NCBI RefSeq assembly: GCF_007752535.1
Contig: NZ_CP036426.1
Span: 4,278,001-4,342,000 of the forward strand
Reading direction: 5' to 3'
DNA: 64,000 bases
Source of the DNA: Tautonia plasticadhaerens
GTDB taxonomy: Bacteria; Planctomycetota; Planctomycetia; Isosphaerales; Isosphaeraceae
The notes beneath the pieces were generated by a model. The model was not told the origin of the DNA, searched no databases, and was given only the letters and a program-made list of their open reading frames with translations. The position numbers and the translations under genes are program-made. This document shows, in pieces, positions 43,545-53,705 of the stretch. The number at the start of each line of letters is the position of its first letter. Positions within the stretch are counted from its first letter, which is position 1.

Positions 43545-46500
43545 ATGGCCACAGGGCTGGCACCACCCCCGGAGCAGGGCCAACTCGTCAGCGCCCGCTC
43601 CCGCAACTGGATCGTCAACGAGGTCGCCCCGAGCACCCTGCCGACCGACCGCCTCGACGTGCTCGGGCGGCCCCAGACGCTCGTGTCGCTGGCCTCCGTC
43701 GAGGACGACGGCCTGGGCGAGGAACTCCGGGTCGTCTGGGAGTTGGAGCCGGGCACCCGGGTCAACGAGGAGGTCGCGCTCCCCGAGCCGACCGGCTTCG
43801 CCCCGCCCGACCGCCTCAACGCCTTCCTCGATGCGGTCCGCTGGGGCGCCTCCTCCTCGGCCGACATCCGCACCATCCAGGCGCCGTTCCGCAGTGGCAT
43901 CGACATCGAGGACTACCAGCTTGACCCGGTGGCCCGGGCCAACCGCATGCCCCGGGTCAACCTGCTGGTGGCCGACGACGTGGGCCTGGGCAAGACCATC
44001 GAGGCCGGGATGGTCGCCCTGGAACTGATCCTCCGGCACCGGGCCCGCAAGGTCCTGATCGTCTGCCCCTCCTCGCTCCAGATTCAGTGGCAGGAGCAGA
44101 TGCGGGACAAGTTCGGCCTGGACTTCCGCATCGTCGGCAGCCCGCTGATGCGGGAGTTGCGGCGGGAGCGGGGCATCCATGCCAACCCGTGGAACCACTT
44201 CCCCCGGCTGATCACCTCGATCGACTTCCTCAAGCGGGAGCGCCCGCTGCGGATGTTCCGGGAGATACTGCCCGGCCCCGACGACCCGCTCTACCACCGC
44301 AAGTTCGACCTGCTGATCGTGGACGAGGCCCACAACTGCGCCCCCTCCGGCCGGGGGAAATACGCCACCGACTCGCTGCGGACCAGGGCCCTGCGGCTGC
44401 TGGCCCCGCACTTCGAGCACAAGTTCTTTCTCACGGCCACGCCCCACAACGACTACCCCGAGAGCTTCTCGGCCTTGCTGGAACTGCTGGACAGCCAGCG
44501 GTTCGCCCGCAGCACCCCGCCCGACCGCCGGCAACTGGACGCCGTGATGGTGCGGCGGCTGAAGTCCGAACTGCCGCCCCGCTGGGACGGCTCTCCCCGG
44601 TTCCCGAGGCGGGCGTTGGAGCCGCTGGAGGTGCCCTACACGGACGAGGAGATGGCGATCCACGCCGCCCTGAAGCGGTACGCCGGGCTCCGCTCCAAAC
44701 GGGCGCGGGACAACGCCGAGTCGGTGGCGACCGACTTCGTGCTCAAGACGCTCAAGAAGCGGCTGTTCTCCAGCCCGGCGGCCTTCCTGACCACGCTGAA
44801 CAAGCACGAGGCGTCGTTGCGGGGAGCCTCGAAGCCGGCCGGTGGCGGTACGCCGAGCTTCGGCATCCTCAAGCGAGACCTCGACCGGATCGACGAGGAC
44901 TACGCCGACGACGAGGAGTATGACGAGGCGACCGGCGATGCCGTCGATACGGCCAGCCGGCTGTTCTCGGAGCCGACCGCCGAGGAACTTGGCCTGATCC
45001 GGACGATGCGGGACTGGGCGGAACGGGCCTGCTCGCAGAACGACTCCAAGGCCCGGGCGCTGATCGCCTGGCTCAGGGAGCACATCCGCCCGGACGGCCG
45101 GTGGTCGGACGAACGGGTCATCCTCTTCACGGAGTACCGGGCCACGCAGAAGTGGCTGTCGGAGGTGCTGGCCTCGGAGGGCTTCGCCGGGCAGGACCGG
45201 CTGATGACCATGTACGGCGGCATGGACTCCAAGGGCCGGGAGGCGGTCAAGGCGGCGTTCCAGTCCGTGCCCGAGCAGAGCCCCGTCCGCATCCTCCTTG
45301 CCACCGACGCCGCCTCGGAGGGCCTGGACCTCCAGAACCATTGCTCGAAGCTGATCCACTACGAGGTGCCGTGGAACCCCAACCGCATGGAGCAGCGGAA
45401 CGGGCGGATCGACCGGCACGGGCAGAAGGCCGACCTCGTGCGGGTCTTCCACTTCGTCTCGGAGGGCTACCGGAAGCGCCAGGGGCAGGCGTTCGCCGTC
45501 CCGGCCGGCGAACTGGACGCCGACCTGGAGTTCCTGATACGGGTGGCCCAGAAGGTGGAGACGATCCGGGAGGACCTGGGCAGCGTGGGGCAGGTGCTCG
45601 CCGACGACGTGGAGGCGGCGATGCTGGGCCGGGGGTATGCCCTGGCCCGCACCGAGACCGCCGAGCGGGGCTCGGAGCCCGTCCGCAAGATGCTCAAGTT
45701 CGAGCGGGACCTGGCCCGGCAGATTCAGGACCTCCTGGAGCAGTATCGGGAGACGCAGAAGGAGCAGCGGCTCACCCCGGCGAACATCCGCAAAGTCGTC
45801 GAGGTCGGGCTGGACCTGGCCGGGCAGCCGCCGCTGATCCCGGTGGACGACCCCGGCGGCCGGGCGCTGTTCCGGCTGCCGGCCTTGCGGGGAAGCTGGG
45901 CGGCGTGCGGCGAGGGGCTGGAGCACCCGCACACCGGGGAAATCCGCCCGATCACGTTCGACCACGCCGCCTCCAACGGGCGGGACGACGTGGTGCTGGC
46001 CCACCTGAACCACCGGCTGGTGCAGATGTGCCTGCGGCTGCTGCGGGCCGAGGTCTGGTCGGACGCCGGGCGGAAGAAGATGCACCGGATCGAGGCCCGG
46101 GTGGTGCCGGACGCCGCCCTGCCGACCCCGGCGGTGGTGGCCCACGCCCGACTGGTGGTCATCGGCGGGGACAGCCACCGGCTGCACGAGGAGATCATCA
46201 CGGCGGGCGGCTCCCTGAAGGAGGGCCGGTTCAGCCGGATGAACGTCGGCCAGGTGGCCGAGGCGCTGGCGGCGGCGAGCGACGAGGAGCCGTCGGAGGC
46301 GACGAAGGGTCGGTTCCTGAAGCTCTGGGGGGACATCGCCCCGTCGCTCCAGCAGGCGCTCACCGCCCGCATGGGGGACCGGACCAAGGGGCTGGAGAAG
46401 CGCCTGCTGGAGCGGGCCGACAAGGAGGCGAGGGACATCGAGTCGGTCCTGCTGGAGTTGAAGCGGGCGATCGAGGCCGAACTCAAGGAGTCGGAGTACC

Positions 46501-46703
46501 GGCAACTGGAACTGTTCAGCGACCCGGAGCGGGAGCAGTTCGAGCGGAACAAGGACTTCCTGCGGGGCCGGGTGGGTCAGATTCCCGGTGAGATCGAGCG
46601 GGAGACGGCGGCGATCCGGGCGCGGTTCGCCGACCCGCAGGCCCGGATGTTCCCCGTGGCGTTGACGTTCCTGGTGCCGAGTAAAATTGCCACGGAGAGA
46701 TAG
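43545..46703 (+). CDS. drmD: DISARM helicase DrmD (SNF2-like)
   Basis: The ATG at 43545 has GGAGGG seven bases upstream; the product is 1,052 residues. Domains: an N-terminal unit with SARSRNWIVNEV and DIEDYQLDPVARA; SNF2 ATPase lobe 1 with Walker A LVADDVGLGKTIEAG (about residues 142-155) and DEAH box FDLLIVDEAHN (about 254-264), then FFLTATPHND; lobe 2 with RVILFTEYRATQKWL, MYGGMDSKGRE and LLATDAASEGLDLQNHC, followed by QRNGRIDRHGQ (motif VI). The C-terminal 350 residues are helical. This is the class 1 DISARM helicase. It is complete and GC-rich (72% in a hand-counted 60-base line). Its stop lies 4 bases before the next gene's ATG. Confidence 0.93.
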   Translation: MATGLAPPPEQGQLVSARSRNWIVNEVAPSTLPTDRLDVLGRPQTLVSLASVEDDGLGEELRVVWELEPGTRVNEEVALPEPTGFAPPDRLNAFLDAVRWGASSSADIRTIQAPFRSGIDIEDYQLDPVARANRMPRVNLLVADDVGLGKTIEAGMVALELILRHRARKVLIVCPSSLQIQWQEQMRDKFGLDFRIVGSPLMRELRRERGIHANPWNHFPRLITSIDFLKRERPLRMFREILPGPDDPLYHRKFDLLIVDEAHNCAPSGRGKYATDSLRTRALRLLAPHFEHKFFLTATPHNDYPESFSALLELLDSQRFARSTPPDRRQLDAVMVRRLKSELPPRWDGSPRFPRRALEPLEVPYTDEEMAIHAALKRYAGLRSKRARDNAESVATDFVLKTLKKRLFSSPAAFLTTLNKHEASLRGASKPAGGGTPSFGILKRDLDRIDEDYADDEEYDEATGDAVDTASRLFSEPTAEELGLIRTMRDWAERACSQNDSKARALIAWLREHIRPDGRWSDERVILFTEYRATQKWLSEVLASEGFAGQDRLMTMYGGMDSKGREAVKAAFQSVPEQSPVRILLATDAASEGLDLQNHCSKLIHYEVPWNPNRMEQRNGRIDRHGQKADLVRVFHFVSEGYRKRQGQAFAVPAGELDADLEFLIRVAQKVETIREDLGSVGQVLADDVEAAMLGRGYALARTETAERGSEPVRKMLKFERDLARQIQDLLEQYRETQKEQRLTPANIRKVVEVGLDLAGQPPLIPVDDPGGRALFRLPALRGSWAACGEGLEHPHTGEIRPITFDHAASNGRDDVVLAHLNHRLVQMCLRLLRAEVWSDAGRKKMHRIEARVVPDAALPTPAVVAHARLVVIGGDSHRLHEEIITAGGSLKEGRFSRMNVGQVAEALAAASDEEPSEATKGRFLKLWGDIAPSLQQALTARMGDRTKGLEKRLLERADKEARDIESVLLELKRAIEAELKESEYRQLELFSDPEREQFERNKDFLRGRVGQIPGEIERETAAIRARFADPQARMFPVALTFLVPSKIATER

Positions 46704-46707
46704 GGGG

Positions 46708-47703
46708 ATGCAGCCGTCAGAATTGGTTGCGTACTTTTGCAAGATGATTCCCCAAAAGTACCCAGACCACATGTTTTGTTACTTTTCGGCGAATGCTGCG
46801 AAGGGAAATATTAAGCCGTTCGTCTTTGGGCTTATCCAGGCACTTGGCACTATCGAAGACGCATCTCCGGAATATGCCTTTTCGATGATTGACAGAATGG
46901 CATCAATGCCAGGAGCAGGCGAAAAGCAGTACGAAGCTCTGCTGCAAATTCTTTGCGAAATCTATGTAACTGCCGGTGCAGTTGAAGCGGCCGATCGCAC
47001 TGGCGATGGCAAAATCTTATTTGCGCACGAACCCGGACAGAAGGGCAAGAAGAACCCTGAGTTCGAATCCTGTGCAAATGAAGTCTGGTATGCGGTCGAG
47101 GTAAAGACTCCAGAATTGATTGCCTATTCGAGGCAACGCCAGTCAAAGTCATACCAGTTTACGGCCCGAGTCCCCGTAACAACGGATTTTCGCGATTCCA
47201 TCGAGACAACAAACCCTCGTGACAATCCGGTTAAGGATTTTCTAATATCAGCTAATGAAAAGCTCCAGGCGTATGCCCAGTTCCGTTCCGATGCCTTTCG
47301 AATCCTGACATTAGTTTGGGACGATTTTTGTCAGGAGCCTATCGCAGCCCTGCTGAATCCGTTGTCGGGCCTGTTTACCGACAGGTCATTCTGCAAAGCC
47401 AAGGACGGGAAACCCACCACATTTCCCTTCGTCGATGCAGTGGAAATTTGTAGATGCCAACACCAAATAATTAGATCGACACGAGAGGAATCTATGATTG
47501 ACGGCGAACTCCTCCCGTTCGTCTACCATCACCAGGGGTATCCTCCAAAAGTGTTGATAGACAATCCAATAGGCCGTCGCATTCCCGACATATTGTTGGC
47601 TCCACTGAATGTAGAAAGGCTCAGTCCTGTGATGGGGGCAGAGTATCATCCTACTGATTACATTATCTGGCTTTCGGGACGCAACTCCGACAAGCAACAG
47701 TAG
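46708..47703 (+). CDS. PD-(D/E)XK-like nuclease candidate inside DISARM
   Basis: The ATG at 46708 (MQPSELVAYFCKMIPQKYPD) has GGAGAG eight bases upstream and lies four bases after the drmD stop. The 331-residue product is not a known DISARM protein. The middle has a possible PD-(D/E)XK site: KNPEFESCANEVWYAVEVKT (Glu, then E-V-K) after AHEPGQKGK. The rest includes ILTLVWDDFCQEPIAALLNP and IDNPIGRRIPDILLAPLNVE. The gene is much poorer in GC than its neighbours (26 of 60 in one hand-counted line, against 43 of 60 in drmD), and the boundary at about 46690 is sharp. Acquisition as a module is inferred. Between drmD and drmMI it is probably co-transcribed. Confidence 0.6.
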   Translation: MQPSELVAYFCKMIPQKYPDHMFCYFSANAAKGNIKPFVFGLIQALGTIEDASPEYAFSMIDRMASMPGAGEKQYEALLQILCEIYVTAGAVEAADRTGDGKILFAHEPGQKGKKNPEFESCANEVWYAVEVKTPELIAYSRQRQSKSYQFTARVPVTTDFRDSIETTNPRDNPVKDFLISANEKLQAYAQFRSDAFRILTLVWDDFCQEPIAALLNPLSGLFTDRSFCKAKDGKPTTFPFVDAVEICRCQHQIIRSTREESMIDGELLPFVYHHQGYPPKVLIDNPIGRRIPDILLAPLNVERLSPVMGAEYHPTDYIIWLSGRNSDKQQ

Positions 47704-48106
47704 AGCACAAAAGGTCGATTGCATCCATTATGTCCATCGCCAAGCACCACGCCGAATGGCTGTCGCTCATCGAGGTCTCGGGGCCGTTCCTGAGCCTGCC
47801 GGTGCTCGTCCGGCACTTCCCCCAGGGATTGGACCCGCACGACCCCGAGCATGCCAAGGCCCTGCGGCAGCGGCATGAGGAATGGGACGAGGACCAGAAC
47901 GGCCCCCGGCCCGACCCGGCCATCCATCGGCAGTGGATCGACTGGGTGCTGCGCAACACGCTCGACCTGGGCGAGGTGCTGGCCGAGGGGCAGGACATCC
48001 CCCAGACGCTCAAGGCCGACCTCCCCGAGCACGGCGAGACCCTGCGGCCCGACAAGGTGGTCCTGGAGCCGGGGGGCGGCAGGGCGAGGGTGCTGATCCA
48101 GACCTA

Positions 48107-49404
48107 GGCACCAGAAAGAAGCTACGTCTTCCGTGGCCTGCCTCGCTTACGAGGGATCTTCACGAACCACTTCTCAAGCGACGGCAGGCGGATCACCTCG
48201 GCCTCCAACGCCTCCATCTCCTCGGGCTTCAGCCTGACCCCCTTGGCGTAGGTCGTCTCCACCAGGCTGACCACCGGGTGCTTCCGCTTCCAGGTCATCG
48301 ATCGGGCGAATCCCAACACCGCCTCCACCGAGTCCAGCAGCGACCCGTTCCAGTGCATCTCCAGCACGCCCCAGCACCGCTCGATCGGGTTGTACTTGCT
48401 GTGGTACGGCGGGTAGTACGCCAACTGCACCACCAGGCGATACTTGCGGGCGAAGGCCACGATCCGCTTGAGGAACTGGCTCCGCCGGCTGTGGTTCTCC
48501 GGGCCGTTGTCCAGGTTGATCACCAGCGTCTTGACCCGCAGGAACCGCAGGCGGACGCCCTCCCACCATTGCTCCAGGCGATCGGCGATGAAGTCGCTGG
48601 TGACCTTCGACCGGGCCATGTACAGCCACAGGTCGTCGTGCTCGGGCAGGAAGATGCCGAAGGGGGTCAGCGTCGCCACGGGCTTGAAGTCGTGATCCGC
48701 CGCCTTCGTGCCGGTCCGGCTCCGGCCCCGCCGTGAGAAGGGGCCGACATGCACCGTCGCCTTGGCGTCGATCGAGAGCCGCAGGGTGCCCCTGGCCCGA
48801 TCCGCCTCGGGGTTGACCGCCTTCAGTTGATCGAAGATGGCATCGGTCTGCGGGACTCTTTTTGGGGGCGGCACTTGGCCACCCTGGAGAGGCGATAGCC
48901 CAGCAGGTTCAGCTTGGTGTTGATGGTCTGCTGGGTGGGCAACTCCTCGTCGGTGTAGCCCTTCGTGGCGATCAACTGGCGTCGGACCTCGGCGGCACTG
49001 ATCCGGGTGAAGAGCCCCTTGGTCTGGAACTTGGGGTCGGCCTGGCTCTGCCCGTCGGCGATGCTGCGGATGTCATCGAGGAGTCGGGGCAAGTGCTCCT
49101 CGGCGGGCTTGCGACGGCGGGCCGAGAAGGCGTCCACGCAGGTCATGCCCGAGCGGAGTTCGTGCGTGCCCTTGCGGATGGTCTCCCGGCACCAGCCGAG
49201 ATGCTCCTGGGCCCAGCGTTGTCCACCCCGCCCCATCGCTGCGACGGTCTTGGCCATGAAGACTCGCTTCGGACTGCCCTTGAGGGCCTTGGCGGCATCG
49301 ATGAGGACGGGGATCATCTCGGGGCTGGGCCGCATCTGCGTATCTCCTTGATCTCCTGGTGCGAAGGTCTCAGGATACGGAAGAGTTTTGTCCTTTCAAT
49401 CCCC
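48107..49404 (-). mobile_element. ISAzo13-family insertion sequence, copy 2
   Basis: Identical by eye to copy 1 at 7113-8410 and in the same orientation. It is flanked by CTA on both sides (48104-48106 and 49405-49407), and removing the element with one CTA restores the drmMI frame (QT-YPLRQK). The exact join shows a recent insertion into an intact gene. Confidence 0.9.
48122..49335 (-). CDS. ISAzo13 transposase, expressed by -1 frameshift (copy 2)
   Basis: Same two-frame organisation as copy 1: the first frame is 49335-48823 and the second 48874-48122, with the switch at the A5 run at plus coordinates 48859-48863. Both conceptual parts are residue-for-residue identical to copy 1, so recent movement of one from the other is likely. 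Catalytic motifs SIDAKATV, INLDNGPENHS and NPIERCWG are intact. Confidence 0.88.
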
Positions 49405-52336
49405 CTACCCGCTCCGGCAGAAGCTAGGACGGGTCGTCGAGGGGCGGTCCTGGGCGGCATCGCCGGACACCCGGATGATGCAACTGCTGCACGACACGGG
49501 CGTCCGGCTGGGCCTGGTCACCAACGGCGACCAGTGGATGCTCGTCGATGCCCCCCGGGGCGAGACGACCGGCTACGCCTCCTGGTACGCCCCGCTCTGG
49601 CTGGAGGAGCCGAAGACCCTCCAGGCGTTCCGGACCCTGCTGGGCGTCCACCGGTTCTTCGGCGTGCCGGAGGAGGAGACGCTCGAACGGCTGCTGGCCC
49701 AGAGCGCCGAGGACCAGCAGGAGGTCACCGACCAGCTTGGCTATCAGGTGCGGCGGGCGGTCGAGGTGCTCGTCTCCTCGCTCGACAAGGCCAACCGGGA
49801 CCACGGCGGGGCCCTGCTGAAGGGCGTGCCCGAGGCGGTCCTGTACGAGGCCGCCCTGACGGTGATGATGAGACTCGTGTTCCTGTTCTGTGCCGAGGAG
49901 AGGGAGCTTCTCCTGCTGGGCGACGACCTCTACGACAAGAACTACGCCGTCTCCACCCTGCGGGAGCAGTTGCGGGCGGCGGCCAACGACTTCGGCGAGG
50001 ATGTCCTCCAGCGCCGCAACGATGCCTGGTGCCGCCTGCTGACGACCACCCGGGCCGTCTACGCCGGGGTGCGGCACGAGCGGATCAAGCTGCCGGCTTA
50101 CAAGGGCAAGCTGTTCGACCCGGACCGGTTCCCGTTCCTGGAAGGGCGCCCGCCGGGGACGAGTTGGACGGGCACGCCCGGCCATCCCCTCCCGGTAGAC
50201 AACCGCACGGTGCTGCACCTGCTCGAAGCGCTCCAGGTGCTCCAGGTCAAGCTGCCGGGCGGGGGCCCGGCCACGCCCCGCAAGCTGAGCTTCCGGGCCT
50301 TGCAGATCACGCAGATCGGCCACGTCTACGAGGGCCTGCTCGACCACACGGCGGTCCGGGCCGACGAGCCGGTCCTGGGCCTGAGCGGGTCCCGGAACGC
50401 CGAGCCTGAAGTGCCGCTGGCCGAGTTGGAGTCCCGGGCGGCGAAGGGCGAGGACGAGCTACTGAAGTTCGCCAAGGACGAGACGGGGCGCTCGTCGGTG
50501 GCGACGGTGAAGCGGCTGCTGGCCTCGGAGCCGGACGATCAGGTCCTCGGCCGGTTCCGCACCGCCTGCCAGGGGGACGAGGCGCTCTGGGGGCGGGTCC
50601 GGCCGTTCGCCGGCCTGGTGCGGCTGGACACGTTCGACTACCCGCTCGTCCTGCTGCCCGGCAGCGTCTACGTCACGGCGGGGACCGACCGCCGGTCCAG
50701 CGGGACGCACTACAGGCCCGAGAGCCTGACCGAGCCGATCGTCCGGTACACGCTGGAGCCCCTGGTCTACGACGGCCCGGCCGAGGGGAAACCTCAGGAA
50801 GAGTGGCGGCTGAGGTCGGCGGCCCAACTGCTGGACCTGAAGATTTGCGACATGGCCTGCGGCAGCGGGGCCTTCCTGGTCCAGGTCTGCATCGACCTGT
50901 CCCTGCGGCTGCTGGAGGCGTGGGAGGAGGCCGAGCGTCGGGCCGGGGGCACGCCCCGGATCACCCCGTTCGGCGAGGTCTCCGAGGGTCAGCCCGACGA
51001 GCAACTGATCCCGCTCGACCGCCAGGAGCGGCTGCTCTACGCCCGACGACTCGTGGCCGAGCGGTGCCTCTACGGGGTAGACAGGAACCCGCTGGCCGTG
51101 GAGATGGCGAAGCTGTCGCTCTGGCTGCTGACGCTGGCCAAGGACAAGCCGTTCACGTTCCTCGACCACGCCATCCGGTGCGGCGACTCGCTGGTGGGCC
51201 TCAGCAGCATCGACCAGTTGCTCCGGTTCTCGATGACCGAGGGGGCAAAGGTCCGTCCGCTGATGGAGCAGCAGCGGCAGCAGATCGAGAGGCGGCTGGA
51301 CGCCGTGCGGCTGCTCCGCAAGCAGATCGAGACGCTGCCCTCGAACACGCCGCAGGAAATCGAGCGGAAGGCGGCGATGCTGGCCAACGTCGAGGACCAG
51401 ACGAAGCGGCTGACCTACGCCGCCGACCTGCTCCTGGCGGCGACCTGGGAGGCGAGGAACGCCGGGGAGTTGGAGTCGGCCCTGAACGGGATGCTGGCCG
51501 AGGTCGAGTACAAGTTCAAGGACCTGCCGGCCGAGCAACTGGAAGCGGAGGCGAAGAAGCGGCTTCGCAAGGCGGGGATCGAGGGCCGGTTCCACTGGGC
51601 GCTGGAGTTCCCCGAGGTCTTCATGGACCGGGCGGGGTTCGACGCCTTCGTCTGCAACCCGCCGTTCATGGGCGGCACACTAATATCGGGCCGTCTGGGA
51701 AAATCCTATTTGGGATACTTGAGTTCTTATGTGTCGGGAGATAGCAAAGCAGGCGGCAGAGCCGACCTTTGTTCGTATTTCTTTCTACGCGCAAGAGACA
51801 TCCTCAACGAATCTGGCGGATTGGGATTCATAGCTACGAACACGGTTTCAGAGGGTGATACCAGGGAAGTTGGATTGGATAAGATATTAGAATCCGGCTG
51901 CTCTATCATTCGGGCTAACACGGGTTGCAAGTGGCCAGGTACAGCAAGCCTTGAGGTCACACTACTTTGGATTCGCAATGGTCAATGGATTGGCCAGCGA
52001 ATTCTCGATGGTCATACTGTGGGTTCCATATCTTCCCTTTTGTCAGAGGGAGGGCAACTTGACGCTCCGCCGAGAAAATTGTCCGAACACAAGGGCACTG
52101 CCTGTGAAGGATCAAAACCATTGGGTATGGGTTTCATTATTTCACCCGAAGACGCCGAGATGCTAATAGGCATCAATGCAAAAAACGCAGATGTGTTAAG
52201 GCCTTATTTAAATGGCCAAGACCTAAATTCTCATCCAAATCACGAGGCAAGCAGGTGCATCATATCATTCTTTGACTGGCCTTTGGACAGGCAAGGTGCA
52301 AGCGGAAGTTACAATGGACCAGTAGCAAGTGACTAT

Positions 52337-53555
52337 TAGTCGGCCACCGATGACTTGAGGGCTGTGTCGGAATCGGTTCTCCTGGGGCGATAACCGCTTC
52401 AGGAGAACCGACTTGAAGAAGTACATCGTCACGCTGACGGCCGAGGAACGCCAGGACCTCCACGAGCTCATCGCGGCGGGGAAGGCCGCCGCGAAGAAGC
52501 TGGCCCACGCCCGCATCCTGCTCAAGGCCGACGCCGCCGAGGGCGGCCCCGCCTGGCCCGACGGGCGGATCGCCGAGGCCGTCGAGGTCAGCGTCGCCAC
52601 CATCGAGCGGGTCCGCCAGCGGTTCGTCGAGCAGGGCCTGGAGGCGGCCTTGGTCCGCAAGAAGCAGGCCCGCCCCAGCCGAGAGCGGGCCCTGGACGGG
52701 CGGGCCGAGGCGCAGTTGATCGCCCTGGCCTGCTCCGCGCCGCCGGACGGCCGCAAGGCCTGGACGATGCGGCTGCTGGCCGACACGCTCGTCGAGCTGG
52801 AGGTCGTCCCCACGATCTCCGACGAGACGGTGCGGCGCGCTTTGAAAAAAGCGAACTGAAGCCGCACCTGAAGGAGCAGTGGTGCATCCCGCCGGAGGCG
52901 AACGCCGAGTTCGTGGCGGCGATGGAGGACGTGCTGGACGTCTACCACCGCCCCTACGACGAGAAGCGGCCGCTGGTCTGCCTCGACGAGGCGAGCAAGC
53001 AACTCCTCGGCGAGGTGATCCAGCCGATCCCGGCCGCCCCCGGCCAGCCGGGGCGGTTCGACTACGAGTCCGTCCGCAACGGGACGGCCAACCTGTCCAT
53101 GATCTCCGAGCCGCTGCTGGGCTGGCGGGCGGTGAAGGTAACCGAGCGTCGGACGGCGGTGGACTTCGCCGAGGTGGTCCGCTGGCTGGTCGAGGAGGTG
53201 CACGCGGAGGCGGAGAAGGTCGTCCTGGTGATGGATAACCTGAACACGCACAAGCTGGCCTCGCTGTACGAGGCCTTCCCGCCGGAGCAGGCGAGGCGGA
53301 TTGCCGAGCGATTGGAGATCCATCACACGCCGAAGCATGGCAGCTGGCTGAACATGGCGGAGATCGAGCTGTCGGTGCTGGCCCGGCAGTGCCTGGATCG
53401 ACGGATCGAGTCGCCCGAGGAGCTTCGCCGCGAGGTGGAGGCGTGGGAGGAGGACCGCAACGAGCGTGGGGTCGAGGTGGAGTGGCAGTTCACCACGGCG
53501 GACGCCCGGATCAAGCTGCACCGGCTATACCCGACAACTCAATAGAGGTCGACTA
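52337..53555 (+). mobile_element. IS630-family insertion sequence
   Basis: The ends TAGTCGGCC (52337-52345) and its near-complement GGTCGACTA (53547-53555) are weakly inverted. CTAT flanks both sides (52333-52336 and 53556-53559) and contains the TA target typical of IS630. Deleting the element with one CTAT restores the drmMI reading (SDY-PDCLTIVESK). Confidence 0.87.
52413..53545 (+). CDS. IS630-family transposase, expressed by -1 frameshift
   Basis: The first frame begins at a TTG (MKKYIVTLTAEERQDLHELI) and ends at 52859; the helix-turn-helix reads WPDGRIAEAVEVSVATIERV. The DDE core continues in the -1 frame: KSELKPHLKEQWCIPPEANA, then LVCLDEASKQLLGEV (Asp), VVLVMDNLNTHK (Asp) and GSWLNMAEIELSVLARQCL (Glu). 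The switch is at an A6 run followed by GCG in the sequence TTGAAAAAAGCG (about 52846-52851), a classic slippery context. Joined, the protein has about 377 residues, normal for the family. Confidence 0.9.
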
Positions 53556-53705
53556 CTATCCTGACTGTCTCACCATCGTAGAATCGAAAGTGAAGCCCGA
53601 ACGACAGCGCAAGAAACCAAATGGGCAATTCGCCCTGAGATCGCCACTGCCCGAGCGATGGTGGCAACACGCAGAGAAGCGGAGTGCGCTATATGACAGT
53701 CTAAG

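Noticed and set aside
43371-46772. A 1,133-codon open frame antisense to drmD
   Set aside because: It is the mirror of a GC-rich gene with third-position GC bias; its translation is low-complexity and has no domain, while the sense frame has clear SNF2 motifs.
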